NCBI GenBank assembly: GCA_041650055.1
Contig: JBAZLV010000002.1
Coordinates: 62,001-126,000 of the forward strand
Length of the DNA stretch: 64,000 nt
Origin: JBAZLV01 sp041650055
GTDB lineage: Bacteria; Nitrospirota; UBA9217
Direction: 5' to 3'
Part shown: piece by piece, positions 26,345 to 34,213 of the stretch
Numbering within the stretch: position 1 is the stretch's first letter
Layout: every line of letters begins with the position of its first letter
Notes under the pieces: generated by a model
The model's database searches: none
What the model was told of the DNA's origin: nothing
The model's input: only the letters and a program-made list of their open reading frames with translations
Program-made: the position numbers and the translations under genes

Positions 26345-27574
26345 TCAAGCCGTTTGTGAATTTGTTGAACGCAAAAAAGTGGTGATCGTGTTCAGAATGT
26401 AGGAAGCGACATCTGATTTTACCATGGTGGGCAGGTCATGCTTGTTTCCGTTCCGATCCAGGATCATCACTGCATTCGTGTCGGTTTCAAATCCGGAACC
26501 CGGTTGAAGCACGTTGTTTACAACAATAAGGTCGAGATTCTTTTTCTTCAATTTCTGTAATGCATTCTGCTCGATAGCGTCCGTTTCTGCAGCAAATCCG
26601 ACGAGCAGTCTTTCCCCCGGAATACTTCCGAGCTGCATGAGAATATCGTCCGTGCGTTCCAGTTCGAGCGTCAGTGTTGCACGTTCTTTTTTTATCTTGT
26701 GAACAGCTGTCTGAACCGGCCGAAAATCGGATACTGCAGCTGCCATGATCACGATGTCTGATTTCGGCGCATGGCGAAGAACCGTTTCCTTCATTTCCGC
26801 CGCGGTCGTCACCCGAATAACATCCACGCCTTGAGGCGGAGTCAATGCCGTGGGCCCTGATACCAGGATAATTGATCCGCCCCGGTCCCTAGCAGCCGCA
26901 GCAAGCGCATATCCCATTTTTCCGCTTGAAGGATTGCTGATAAATCGAACGGGATCGATGGGTTCCCGGGTCGGTCCCGCTGTTATCAGGATTGTTTTGC
27001 CTTCCAAATCGCGGGGTGCAAGCAAGGATGACACGGATGAAAGAATCGTATCAGTGTCCGCAAGCCTGCCCTTTCCCACCGTGCCGCAGGCAAGACTGCC
27101 GGTTCCCGGTTCCACAATATGAATTCCGATCTCCCTGAGAGATTGTATATTTCTCTGAAGGATCGGATTCCGATACATGCGTTCATTCATGGCCGGAGCA
27201 ACCAAAAGCGGACAGCTTACGGCCATGAGTGAGGATGTCAACGCATCATCGGCAATTCCGGATACGATTTTCCCGATAATGTTGGCGGTCGCAGGAGCAA
27301 TCAGGGCAAGATCAAGCCGGTCGGTGAATTCAATATGTCCGATGGCCGATTGGGTATGATTTTCGAATTCGTCGCACAGCACCGCCCGCTTTGAAAGCGC
27401 TTCAAACGTAAGACGGGGAACAAACCGCTCGGCATTCTTGGTCATCACAACATGAACTTCAGCTCCCCGTTCCGTCAGACGGCGCAGGATGTCCACAGCC
27501 TTGTATACCGCTATACTGCCGCTTATCCCCAGCAGAATGCGCTTGCCGGAAAGCGGCTGCACCGATGCTATCAT
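26345..27574 (-). CDS. coaBC: Bifunctional phosphopantothenoylcysteine decarboxylase/synthetase
   Basis: Two successive steps of CoA biosynthesis. The N-terminal CoaC flavoprotein half has GSIAVYKAVDILRRL, the catalytic His in SAIGHIEFTD and the substrate clamp APAMNERMYRNP. The CoaB half has GPTREPIDPVRFISN, SSGKMGYALA and a Lys-rich IKKE motif near residue 305. 409 residues is normal. Its ATG follows the rpoZ stop with no gap, making it the last gene of yicC-remA-gmk-rpoZ-coaBC. Confidence 0.95.
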   Translation of the reverse strand: MIASVQPLSGKRILLGISGSIAVYKAVDILRRLTERGAEVHVVMTKNAERFVPRLTFEALSKRAVLCDEFENHTQSAIGHIEFTDRLDLALIAPATANIIGKIVSGIADDALTSSLMAVSCPLLVAPAMNERMYRNPILQRNIQSLREIGIHIVEPGTGSLACGTVGKGRLADTDTILSSVSSLLAPRDLEGKTILITAGPTREPIDPVRFISNPSSGKMGYALAAAARDRGGSIILVSGPTALTPPQGVDVIRVTTAAEMKETVLRHAPKSDIVIMAAAVSDFRPVQTAVHKIKKERATLTLELERTDDILMQLGSIPGERLLVGFAAETDAIEQNALQKLKKKNLDLIVVNNVLQPGSGFETDTNAVMILDRNGNKHDLPTMVKSDVASYILNTITTFLRSTNSQTA

Positions 27575-28018
27575 CTATTCCTCGTTTTCCTCGGTTTCCT
27601 CGAAATCATCAGATTCTGATGGTTCTTCACCAGCCTGATCTTCCTCTTCAGCTGATTCCTCGTCAGCGCTCCCGTCTTCACTCTGGGTTTCGGACAGATA
27701 GGCACTGAGTTCTTTCCGAATCTCCTCTTCCTTTGCCGAGAGCTGCTCTTCGATCCGGGCGCGTTCTTCCTGCTTGTGGAATTCCTCTTTCGCAATTTTT
27801 GCTTCTTCGCCGGTAAGAATCTTTAATTTCCCTGCGACAGCCTCTTCCAGTGCAATGGTCGTGTCCTTGATAGATCGTGTTGAAACCTGCAAGGGTGCAT
27901 CTGCAGAAAGCTGCCGGACCCGTTGGGAAGCAATATGAACGAGCCGGAACTTGGTACCACCGACGGTCCCGGTTACTTCAATGGGAAGTGAGATAAGATC
28001 TTCAGCGGGTTGTTGCAT
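27575..28018 (-). CDS. rpoZ: RNA polymerase omega subunit with long acidic tail
   Basis: Omega promotes RNA polymerase assembly. The domain spans about residues 1-75 (RLVHIASQRVRQLSA, TIALEEAVAGKLKI). I start at MQQPAEDL because AGGAGG lies five bases upstream; the frame remains open further up inside gmk. At 147 residues it is much longer than usual (70-90): a charged helix is followed by about 40 residues that are nearly all Glu, Asp and Ser. The gene follows gmk, as in many bacteria. Confidence 0.9.
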   Translation of the reverse strand: MQQPAEDLISLPIEVTGTVGGTKFRLVHIASQRVRQLSADAPLQVSTRSIKDTTIALEEAVAGKLKILTGEEAKIAKEEFHKQEERARIEEQLSAKEEEIRKELSAYLSETQSEDGSADEESAEEEDQAGEEPSESDDFEETEENEE

Positions 28019-28652
28019 GGTTTCCTCCTGAGGGTTTATCATGATTGAACATGGTATCGATCCAGGCGTTGTCAAGTATATTCGTCCTGCATCGTTCTGT
28101 GGTTATAATAGAGCGCAGTTCCGTCAGCGCACGGTCAAAATCACGATTAATCACAACATAATCATACAACAGATAATCCTTGATTTCTTCCCGGGCATGA
28201 CTCATGCGCCGCTGGATGTCATCTTCCCGGTTTGATTTGCGATTCCGGAGCCGTTCCTCGAGTACCCCCAGTGATGGGGGCATAATAAACACATACACCG
28301 CGCTCGCGTATTTCTGCTTGATCTGTTGGGCGCCCTGCGTATCGATATCTAAAATAACATCTATATTTTTCGAGATAAGGTCTTGCAGTACCCGACGAGA
28401 TGTCCCGTACCAATGGGAATGCACTTGTGCGAACTCGGCAAAATCGCCTGCCGTGATCATTTCTTGAAATCGTTCCTCGGTGACAAAATAATAATCTCTG
28501 CCGTCAATCTCACCCACCCGCGGTTCTCGCGTCGTATATGAAATAGAGTGCGTTATATTTTCAAGCGACTCGGTCACGGCTCTGCACAAGGTGGTTTTCC
28601 CGGCTCCGGATGGCGCAGAAATGACAAATAACAATCCATGTTTTTTATTCAC
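28002..28652 (-). CDS. gmk: Guanylate kinase
   Basis: Phosphorylates GMP to GDP. Motifs: P-loop ISAPSGAGKTTL, SISYTTREPRVGEIDGRDYYF (GMP binding, quoted in part), LDIDTQGAQQIK. I choose the GTG at 28652 (VNKKHGLLFV): GGAG lies seven bases upstream and homologues begin here, whereas a longer frame of 264 residues would run through remA. 216 residues. It overlaps remA by eight bases and rpoZ by 17. Confidence 0.94.
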   Translation of the reverse strand: MNKKHGLLFVISAPSGAGKTTLCRAVTESLENITHSISYTTREPRVGEIDGRDYYFVTEERFQEMITAGDFAEFAQVHSHWYGTSRRVLQDLISKNIDVILDIDTQGAQQIKQKYASAVYVFIMPPSLGVLEERLRNRKSNREDDIQRRMSHAREEIKDYLLYDYVVINRDFDRALTELRSIITTERCRTNILDNAWIDTMFNHDKPSGGNHATTR

Positions 28653-28899
28653 AATGCACTCCGCCTGAAAATCTCTGAAGCAGTGTTTCCACCTGCACAG
28701 CAGAGAGAATGACGTGATCACTGTCTGTAATAATGAGTGCCCGGGTCTTCCGCCCCTGTGTTGCATCAAGCAGCCGTTTCTGTTCCCTTGCTTCATCCTT
28801 GAGACGGCGCATGGGAGCCGAATCAGGCGTCAGGACTGCAACCACTTTTGACGCCATCACCATATTGCCATATCCTATATTGACCAGAAAAGGCGCCAT
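28645..28899 (-). CDS. remA: RemA-like regulatory protein (DUF370)
   Basis: An 84-residue member of the RemA/DUF370 family, DNA-binding regulators first described for Bacillus biofilm matrix genes. Family features: VNIGYGNMVMASKVVAVL, SAPMRRLKDEA, and RALIITDSDHVILSAVQ. Its position between yicC and gmk is conserved in many Firmicutes and anaerobic diderms. What it regulates here is unknown. Confidence 0.93.
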   Translation of the reverse strand: MAPFLVNIGYGNMVMASKVVAVLTPDSAPMRRLKDEAREQKRLLDATQGRKTRALIITDSDHVILSAVQVETLLQRFSGGVHCE

Positions 28900-28919
28900 C
28901 GTAATCCTACGAATTCCCG

Positions 28920-29804
28920 TTATTCGATATTCTGAACCTGTTCACGGATCTTTTCCAGTTCTGCCTTGACGGTTACCACATCCAGAGAAATTTTTGCATC
29001 CATCGCTTTCGAGCCAACCGTATTGATTTCTCGGAACATCTCCTGAAGTAAAAAATCAAGTTTTTTCCCGATCTGATCATGTGCCGGCGGTTCAAGCAGT
29101 TTCTGGAATTGCACCAGATGGCTTTCGAGACGGGTCAACTCTTCCGTAACGTCGGTTCGCTCGGCAAGAATTGCAATCTCCTGTGCCAGCCGGACAGGAT
29201 CCGCCTGTTCCTGCATGAGTTTTTCGAGGATTTCAGACATTCTTTGCCGTGCATTTTCAATGGTGATAGGAGATTGAGTTCTGATTGTCAGGATGGTAGT
29301 CTCAATAATTCTCAGTCTCGCCTTGATATCCCTCACGAGGGCATCTGCTTCTCCGGCACGCATCCGGTTCAGATCATCAAGTGCTTTGAGTAAACCCTGA
29401 GAAAGAATATGCCAGGCTGTATCTGCATCTTCTTCCTTCTCTTCATTGACAACAACACCCGGAAGCCCGGCAATTAATGAAAGATCTACTTCCCCGCTCA
29501 ATCCAAAGCGTTGCTTCATGTCTTTGAGCAGTCGGACATATTGTTCCGCAACCAGTTCCTGGATCGAAAGATTTTCTGTATGCTCGCCGTCCGATTTTTT
29601 GGTGATAAAAACCTCAAGCCTGCCCCGGGAAACATGTTCCTGGACGACCCTTTTTACCCGTGATTCAAGGGAAGCGAAACTGCGTGGAATTTTGACCTGA
29701 ATGTCCAGGTAGCGGTTATTGAGCGAACGAATTTCTACGGTAAAGCCTGTGGTTCCTGCTTCCCCCGCTTCCTTTCGTGCGTATCCTGTCATACTTCTGA
29801 TCAC
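28920..29804 (-). CDS. yicC: YicC family endoribonuclease
   Basis: YicC-type protein (294 residues; known members have endoribonuclease activity). N-terminus MIRSMTGYARKE-like with a GTG start preceded by GAGG; C-terminal DUF1732 segment includes KKLDFLLQEMFREINTVGSK and DAKISLDVVTVKAELEKIRE. It leads the operon to remA, gmk, rpoZ and coaBC. A longer frame with an upstream ATG would lack the ribosome site. Confidence 0.93.
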   Translation of the reverse strand: MIRSMTGYARKEAGEAGTTGFTVEIRSLNNRYLDIQVKIPRSFASLESRVKRVVQEHVSRGRLEVFITKKSDGEHTENLSIQELVAEQYVRLLKDMKQRFGLSGEVDLSLIAGLPGVVVNEEKEEDADTAWHILSQGLLKALDDLNRMRAGEADALVRDIKARLRIIETTILTIRTQSPITIENARQRMSEILEKLMQEQADPVRLAQEIAILAERTDVTEELTRLESHLVQFQKLLEPPAHDQIGKKLDFLLQEMFREINTVGSKAMDAKISLDVVTVKAELEKIREQVQNIE

Positions 29805-29818
29805 GGTCGTCCTCGCTG

Positions 29819-29836
29819 AGAGTATGAACATACTCT
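29819..29836 (-). promoter_or_regulatory. 18-bp palindrome over the yicC operon -10
   Basis: AGAGTATGAACATACTCT is a perfect palindrome overlapping the -10 hexamer and the expected start site at about 29825. Its position suggests a repressor site controlling yicC-remA-gmk-rpoZ-coaBC. Confidence 0.6.
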
Positions 29837-29860
29837 ATACTACTAAGAAATACTTGTCAA
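29832..29860 (-). promoter_or_regulatory. Sigma-70 promoter of the yicC operon
   Basis: Minus strand TTGACA and TAGAGT separated by 17 bases (an alternative -10, TATAGA, has 15). The -10 lies inside the palindrome. Confidence 0.75.
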
Positions 29861-29872
29861 TGAAGGCAGTGG

Positions 29873-30259
29873 CTATTTGCGTCCTTTTGAGTAATCTTCA
29901 TATACAGAAGGAGCAAACTGAAATGTACGGACATACACATCAAAGAGAAAGTGAACTTCAACTTCCCATGCGGTACTGATCGACATGGTCCGCTGTTCTT
30001 CGTTTCGCTTGATGAGAAAACTTGACGGGCCAAGAGGCAACTCGAGTTCTTTGGCAACCTTGACCAGATCAGCACGGATCTCTTCGTCTTTTAAAACCTG
30101 AGCAACGCTTGCCTTGACAGCCATTTCATCTTTCATGCGCTCAGCATCAAAATACATGGGCACGAGCTTGTACCCGACATGAAAGATCACGAAAAGAACT
30201 CCTATGATCAGTATTAATTTTATCGTGCTCATCCCTGCTTCATTGTCATGAATATCCAT
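29873..30259 (-). CDS. DUF4845-like membrane-anchored protein
   Basis: A 128-residue protein with one N-terminal membrane segment (STIKLILIIGVLFVIFHVGY) and an extracytoplasmic domain. AGGAGG six bases before the ATG fixes the start at MDIHDNEAG. It follows lepB by 18 bases, the position where DUF4845 proteins occur in Proteobacteria (lepA-lepB-DUF4845). Function is unknown; the pilin-like N-terminus may be only a signal anchor. Confidence 0.75.
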   Translation of the reverse strand: MDIHDNEAGMSTIKLILIIGVLFVIFHVGYKLVPMYFDAERMKDEMAVKASVAQVLKDEEIRADLVKVAKELELPLGPSSFLIKRNEEQRTMSISTAWEVEVHFLFDVYVRTFQFAPSVYEDYSKGRK

Positions 30260-30277
30260 CACTCGCCTCCTGCTCAT

Positions 30278-30982
30278 TTATTTGATCAGGCTGCCTATCC
30301 GTTCCCACCTGACCCAGCGGTCATCGCCATCCCATGACCAGTAAATAATGAGCGCTTTGCCAAGAATTTTTTCATGTTTGACAAATCCCCATACCCTGCT
30401 GTCCTGGCTATCGTCACGGTTGTCTCCCATCACGAATACCGAATCCCTGGGCACCAGCACGGGTCCAAAGTGATATCCTCTCTGATCACGGTAAAATTGC
30501 ATCTCGTGCTTTGCCGCCCCGAGATTTTCCTGATACAGTTTCGCCTTCAAATCATAAGACTGATCGCCGATCCGTTTTGAATCAAGGTATTCACCTTTTT
30601 CTTCAGCGGGAATAAGCTGATCGTTTACAAACAGTTTCCCGTTTTTGATTTCAATTTTATCGCCTGGCACGCCGATGACCCGTTTGATAAAATCTTTTTT
30701 TTCATCCTCGGGATACTTAAAGACAATAATATCCCCTCGTTTTGGTTCCTTTCCGGAAAAAATTCTGCTGTCCGAGAATGGAATCCTGGGGCCATAAAGA
30801 AATTTATTGACCAGAAGATGATCGCCGATCGTGAGGGTGGGCTTCATGGAACCTGAGGGTATCTTGAATGCCTCAACCCCAAACTGCCTGATAAACAGCG
30901 CAATAATGGCTGCAATAAGAAACGGCTCTACCCATTCCTTGTAAAAGGATTTTTTCCTTTTTGATTCCTGCTGTTCAGACAT
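30278..30982 (-). CDS. lepB: Signal peptidase I
   Basis: Membrane-bound serine protease that removes signal peptides. The catalytic dyad is Ser45 in IPSGSMKPTL and Lys100 in FIKRVIGVPGD. One N-terminal membrane segment (FLIAAIIALFIRQ) anchors it. Box D/E GDNRDDSQDSRVWGFV is present. 234 residues. GGAGG precedes the ATG. Downstream of lepA by 36 bases. Confidence 0.96.
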   Translation of the reverse strand: MSEQQESKRKKSFYKEWVEPFLIAAIIALFIRQFGVEAFKIPSGSMKPTLTIGDHLLVNKFLYGPRIPFSDSRIFSGKEPKRGDIIVFKYPEDEKKDFIKRVIGVPGDKIEIKNGKLFVNDQLIPAEEKGEYLDSKRIGDQSYDLKAKLYQENLGAAKHEMQFYRDQRGYHFGPVLVPRDSVFVMGDNRDDSQDSRVWGFVKHEKILGKALIIYWSWDGDDRWVRWERIGSLIK

Positions 30983-31018
30983 CCTGCCTCCGTTTCTTAT
31001 GAATAGATGAACATAATG

Positions 31019-32830
31019 TTATTCGCCGACCTTCAGGACGGCCAAGAACGCTTCCTGCGGAAGCTCAACGCTTCCCACCTGCTTCATGCGTTTCTTTCCT
31101 TCTTTTTGCTTTTCCAGAAGTTTTCGTTTTCGAGTTATGTCTCCGCCGTAGCATTTAGCAGTCACATTTTTTCGAAGCGCCTTGACGGTTTCCCGGGCAA
31201 TGACTTTTGAACCGATGGCAGCCTGAATAATGACTTCATACAACTGCCGGGGAATAACTTCTTTGAGTTTTTCAGCAAGCTGTCTTCCCCGGATAACCGC
31301 CTTGTCCCGATGCGCGATAAGCGATAAGGCATCAACAGGTTCTCCGTTTAACAGCATGTCAAGTTTTACGAGATCGGATTCATGATATCCGGAAAATTCA
31401 TAATCAAGCGATGCATATCCCTTTGTCAGAGATTTTAATTTGTCATAGAAATCCATCACGATTTCATTCAAGGGAAGATCGTATTTGATAAGAACCCGGT
31501 CTTTCGTAATATATGTGATTTCCTGCTGCGTTCCCCGCCGTTCCTGACACAAAGCGATCAACGACCCGACATACGATTCCGGAGTGATAATGGATGCAAT
31601 AATAAACGGCTCCTCGATCCGTTGAATATCCTGAATCTTCGGAAGGTTTGCCGGATTATCAACCATGACAATAGTTCCGTCGTTCTTTGTCACCTGGTAT
31701 ACAACGGTCGGAGCAGTGGGAATCAGCGCCAGCTTAAATTCCCGCTCGAGCCGTTCCTTCACAATATCCATATGCAGCAGCCCAAGAAAACCGCAGCGAA
31801 ATCCAAAACCAAGCGCAAGAGACGTTTCTGGCTCAAACGTAAACGACGCGTCGTTTAAACGGAGTTTTTCAAGCGCGTCACGCAAGTCCTCATAATCATC
31901 GCTGATCATGGGATAGATTCCGGCAAAAACCATGGGCTTGACATCTTTATATCCGGGAAGTGGCGCCTCGGCTATCTGATCAGCATCCATGATCGTATCA
32001 CCGATTTTTGCGTCTGAAACCCGTTTTATGCCTGCAATGATATAGCCAACTTCTCCGTATGACAGTATTTCCTTCTGCTGCATTTTCGGAGTAAAAACTC
32101 CGACCGATTGCACTTCATGCACACTCTCATTTGAATACAGTTTGATCCGCTGACGGGGCTTGACTGAGCCGTCAATCACTCGGACAAGAACAATGACTCC
32201 CTGATACGTGTCATACCATGAATCGAAAAGAAGTGCGCGAAGCGGTGCTTCTGCACGTCCGGATGGCGCTGGAATCCGCTTGACCACTGCTTCCAGTATT
32301 TCGTGTGTACCGGTGCCTTCCTTTGCACTTGCTGGAATAGCGCCTGAAGCATCCAAGCCAACCACATCTTCGATTTGACGTTTTACCTCTTCAATATCAG
32401 CACTCGGGAGATCGATCTTATTGATGACCGGAACCATTTCTAAACTATGATCAAGAGCAAGATATGCGTTCGCAAGCGTCTGCGCCTCCACTCCCTGAGA
32501 AGCATCAACAACGAGAAGCGCTCCTTCACATGCTGCCATACTGCGGGAAACCTCATACGTAAAATCAACGTGCCCGGGTGTATCAATAAGATTTAAAACA
32601 TACTCCTGACCATCGGACGCCTGGTAGCGAAGCCGGACCGCATGGGCTTTGATCGTTATTCCGCGCTCACGCTCGAGATCCATGTCATCGAGCACCTGAC
32701 CTCCCCCTGCTGCTGCCATTTCACGGTCCGACAATGCTCCGGTGAATTCGAGTATTCTGTCTGCAAGGGTTGATTTGCCGTGATCAATATGGGCAATGAT
32801 ACAAAAATTTCTGATATTTTTACTCGGCAT
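31019..32830 (-). CDS. lepA: Elongation factor 4 (LepA)
   Basis: Translational GTPase acting on stalled or assembling ribosomes. G motifs: AHIDHGKST, DTPGHVDF, NKIDLPSA. The C-terminal LepA-specific domain with CYGGDITRKRKLLEKQKEGK is present. 603 residues is typical. It leads lepA-lepB-DUF4845. The ATG has no Shine-Dalgarno; a GC-rich hairpin lies 12 bases upstream in the leader. Confidence 0.97.
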   Translation of the reverse strand: MPSKNIRNFCIIAHIDHGKSTLADRILEFTGALSDREMAAAGGGQVLDDMDLERERGITIKAHAVRLRYQASDGQEYVLNLIDTPGHVDFTYEVSRSMAACEGALLVVDASQGVEAQTLANAYLALDHSLEMVPVINKIDLPSADIEEVKRQIEDVVGLDASGAIPASAKEGTGTHEILEAVVKRIPAPSGRAEAPLRALLFDSWYDTYQGVIVLVRVIDGSVKPRQRIKLYSNESVHEVQSVGVFTPKMQQKEILSYGEVGYIIAGIKRVSDAKIGDTIMDADQIAEAPLPGYKDVKPMVFAGIYPMISDDYEDLRDALEKLRLNDASFTFEPETSLALGFGFRCGFLGLLHMDIVKERLEREFKLALIPTAPTVVYQVTKNDGTIVMVDNPANLPKIQDIQRIEEPFIIASIITPESYVGSLIALCQERRGTQQEITYITKDRVLIKYDLPLNEIVMDFYDKLKSLTKGYASLDYEFSGYHESDLVKLDMLLNGEPVDALSLIAHRDKAVIRGRQLAEKLKEVIPRQLYEVIIQAAIGSKVIARETVKALRKNVTAKCYGGDITRKRKLLEKQKEGKKRMKQVGSVELPQEAFLAVLKVGE

Positions 32831-32842
32831 ACAATTTTTTTT

Positions 32843-32860
32843 GAGCGTTGTAACACGCTC
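32843..32860 (-). promoter_or_regulatory. Hairpin in the lepA 5' leader
   Basis: GAGCGT and ACGCTC enclose a six-base loop, directly upstream of an A-rich stretch and the lepA ATG. It could mask or present the start region; function is inference. Confidence 0.45.
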
Positions 32861-32919
32861 GGCATGATCCCTTTATTCTGTAAGTAGCGGAAAGTATATG
32901 TATTTTTAAAAAGATAAGA

Positions 32920-32948
32920 ATTGTAACATACTGGTCTTTAAATGTAAA
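32920..32948 (-). promoter_or_regulatory. Promoter of lepA-lepB
   Basis: Minus strand TTTACA, 17 bases, TACAAT, with an extended TG two bases before the -10. Expected leader about 83 bases. Confidence 0.7.
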
Positions 32949-32963
32949 CATTATTGTAGCTGA

Positions 32964-33413
32964 TCAAGGAATATATTGAAAAGAAGACTTCAAAAGCGGT
33001 TCAAAAAAAGAAAAGGAAACAAGGTACATCCAATTCAGCATGAAAAAAACAACAGCCCCTGCCCTGATTCTCCTTTTCTCATTCGGCGAAAATTCAAAAC
33101 ATATTCTAGGAAGCGAAACAATCAGGGTAATAAGACTGTACAAAAACCAGAGAAGAACACCAGAAACGACAATCAGAACCATCGGATTATGGACGAATGC
33201 ATGAATAATATCTCCCTGTGCGAATGAAATCAATGCTCGTGATGTTCCGCAGGTAGGACAAGGTATTCCGCTCATATCCTGGAACACGCACGAAGGAAGA
33301 AGTGCGTGCAGTTCGGGAAATCTGGCAGCGCACAAGAGAAGCAGTGTTATGCTGCCGTAAACAAGGCTGAATTCTATGCTGCCTTGAACTCGTTTTTTAA
33401 AAACAACATGCAT
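32964..33413 (-). CDS. DUF2752 membrane protein
   Basis: A 149-residue protein with three or four membrane segments. The DUF2752 signature is in GIPCPTCGTSRALISFAQGD. Family members are small membrane proteins of unknown function often next to zinc-ribbon/YIP1 proteins, as here (8-base gap). The CPxCG pair may bind metal or form a disulfide. Confidence 0.85.
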   Translation of the reverse strand: MHVVFKKRVQGSIEFSLVYGSITLLLLCAARFPELHALLPSCVFQDMSGIPCPTCGTSRALISFAQGDIIHAFVHNPMVLIVVSGVLLWFLYSLITLIVSLPRICFEFSPNEKRRIRAGAVVFFMLNWMYLVSFSFFEPLLKSSFQYIP

Positions 33414-33420
33414 CAGGTAT

Positions 33421-34182
33421 TCATCTCTGCATTTGCATCAGTGTTCCGAAGGATGCAACAAGCGCTCCCATGGACATCACAATGAGGAGAAAGGCCATCC
33501 CGCAGCAGAGAATCAACGGAAAGAAAACAGCCATTGCAGCCTTTCCTCCGGTTATTTCATGTACTTCTCTAAGGCCAATGATGGTTATTACGATGGTATA
33601 AATACCACCAACAAGCCCACCGCAAAAAGGAGCGACAAGAAAAATATGGGCGCTGTAAGCGTATGCCGCCACCCGGCACGTCGCTTCAAAACCTGATCGA
33701 GCTCCCTGCAGAATCATAAGGCAGACATGAAGAATACCTGCTGACAGGAAAAGTCCCGTGATAATGAGAACAGGTGAAAGGATAGCAAGCAATGCTATGC
33801 TGACACCCTCGAACATAGGGGGACCTGCAGCTGCCATCTGGGGAGGCAAAAAGCCTTGGGTTACTCCCTTGAGCAAAACCTGCCAGAAATAGAAAAACAT
33901 CAGCCCGATCATACCCATAATCAACGCATATAAAAGCGGATCAGTCAATCCACCCGTTATTTGCATTTTCTTAAAAAAATCAGATGGTTTAAACAGGACG
34001 TGCTGCACTGTTCCAAACAAACCTTTCACATATCCGATGGTTCCCCGCTCTTCCCAGGGTGTTTTCGATCTCCCTCCCCCAGCAGATACAACCTCAGGAA
34101 TCTGTGCAATAAGATTGGCTCCGCAAGAGGAGCAAAATAGCTGACCTTCCGTAATTTCCTTACCGCAGTGTGGACAGAACAT
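33421..34182 (-). CDS. Zinc-ribbon YIP1 family membrane protein
   Basis: The N-terminus has a four-Cys zinc ribbon (FCPHCGKEI ... FCSSCGANL). A linker and a five-segment YIP1-like membrane domain follow (TDPLLYALIMGMIGLMFFYF and later hydrophobic stretches). 253 residues. GGGAGG precedes the ATG. It is the middle gene of SUMF1-YIP1-DUF2752. Function unknown; the ribbon suggests protein-protein or nucleic-acid contact at the membrane. Confidence 0.82.
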   Translation of the reverse strand: MFCPHCGKEITEGQLFCSSCGANLIAQIPEVVSAGGGRSKTPWEERGTIGYVKGLFGTVQHVLFKPSDFFKKMQITGGLTDPLLYALIMGMIGLMFFYFWQVLLKGVTQGFLPPQMAAAGPPMFEGVSIALLAILSPVLIITGLFLSAGILHVCLMILQGARSGFEATCRVAAYAYSAHIFLVAPFCGGLVGGIYTIVITIIGLREVHEITGGKAAMAVFFPLILCCGMAFLLIVMSMGALVASFGTLMQMQR

Positions 34183-34213
34183 GAAACCTCCCTTGAATAC
34201 GCATCATCTCGTT

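Noticed and set aside
28002..28796. 264-residue version of guanylate kinase
   Set aside because: The extra 48 N-terminal residues are the remA sequence in another frame; the GTG at 28652 has the ribosome site and matches homologues.
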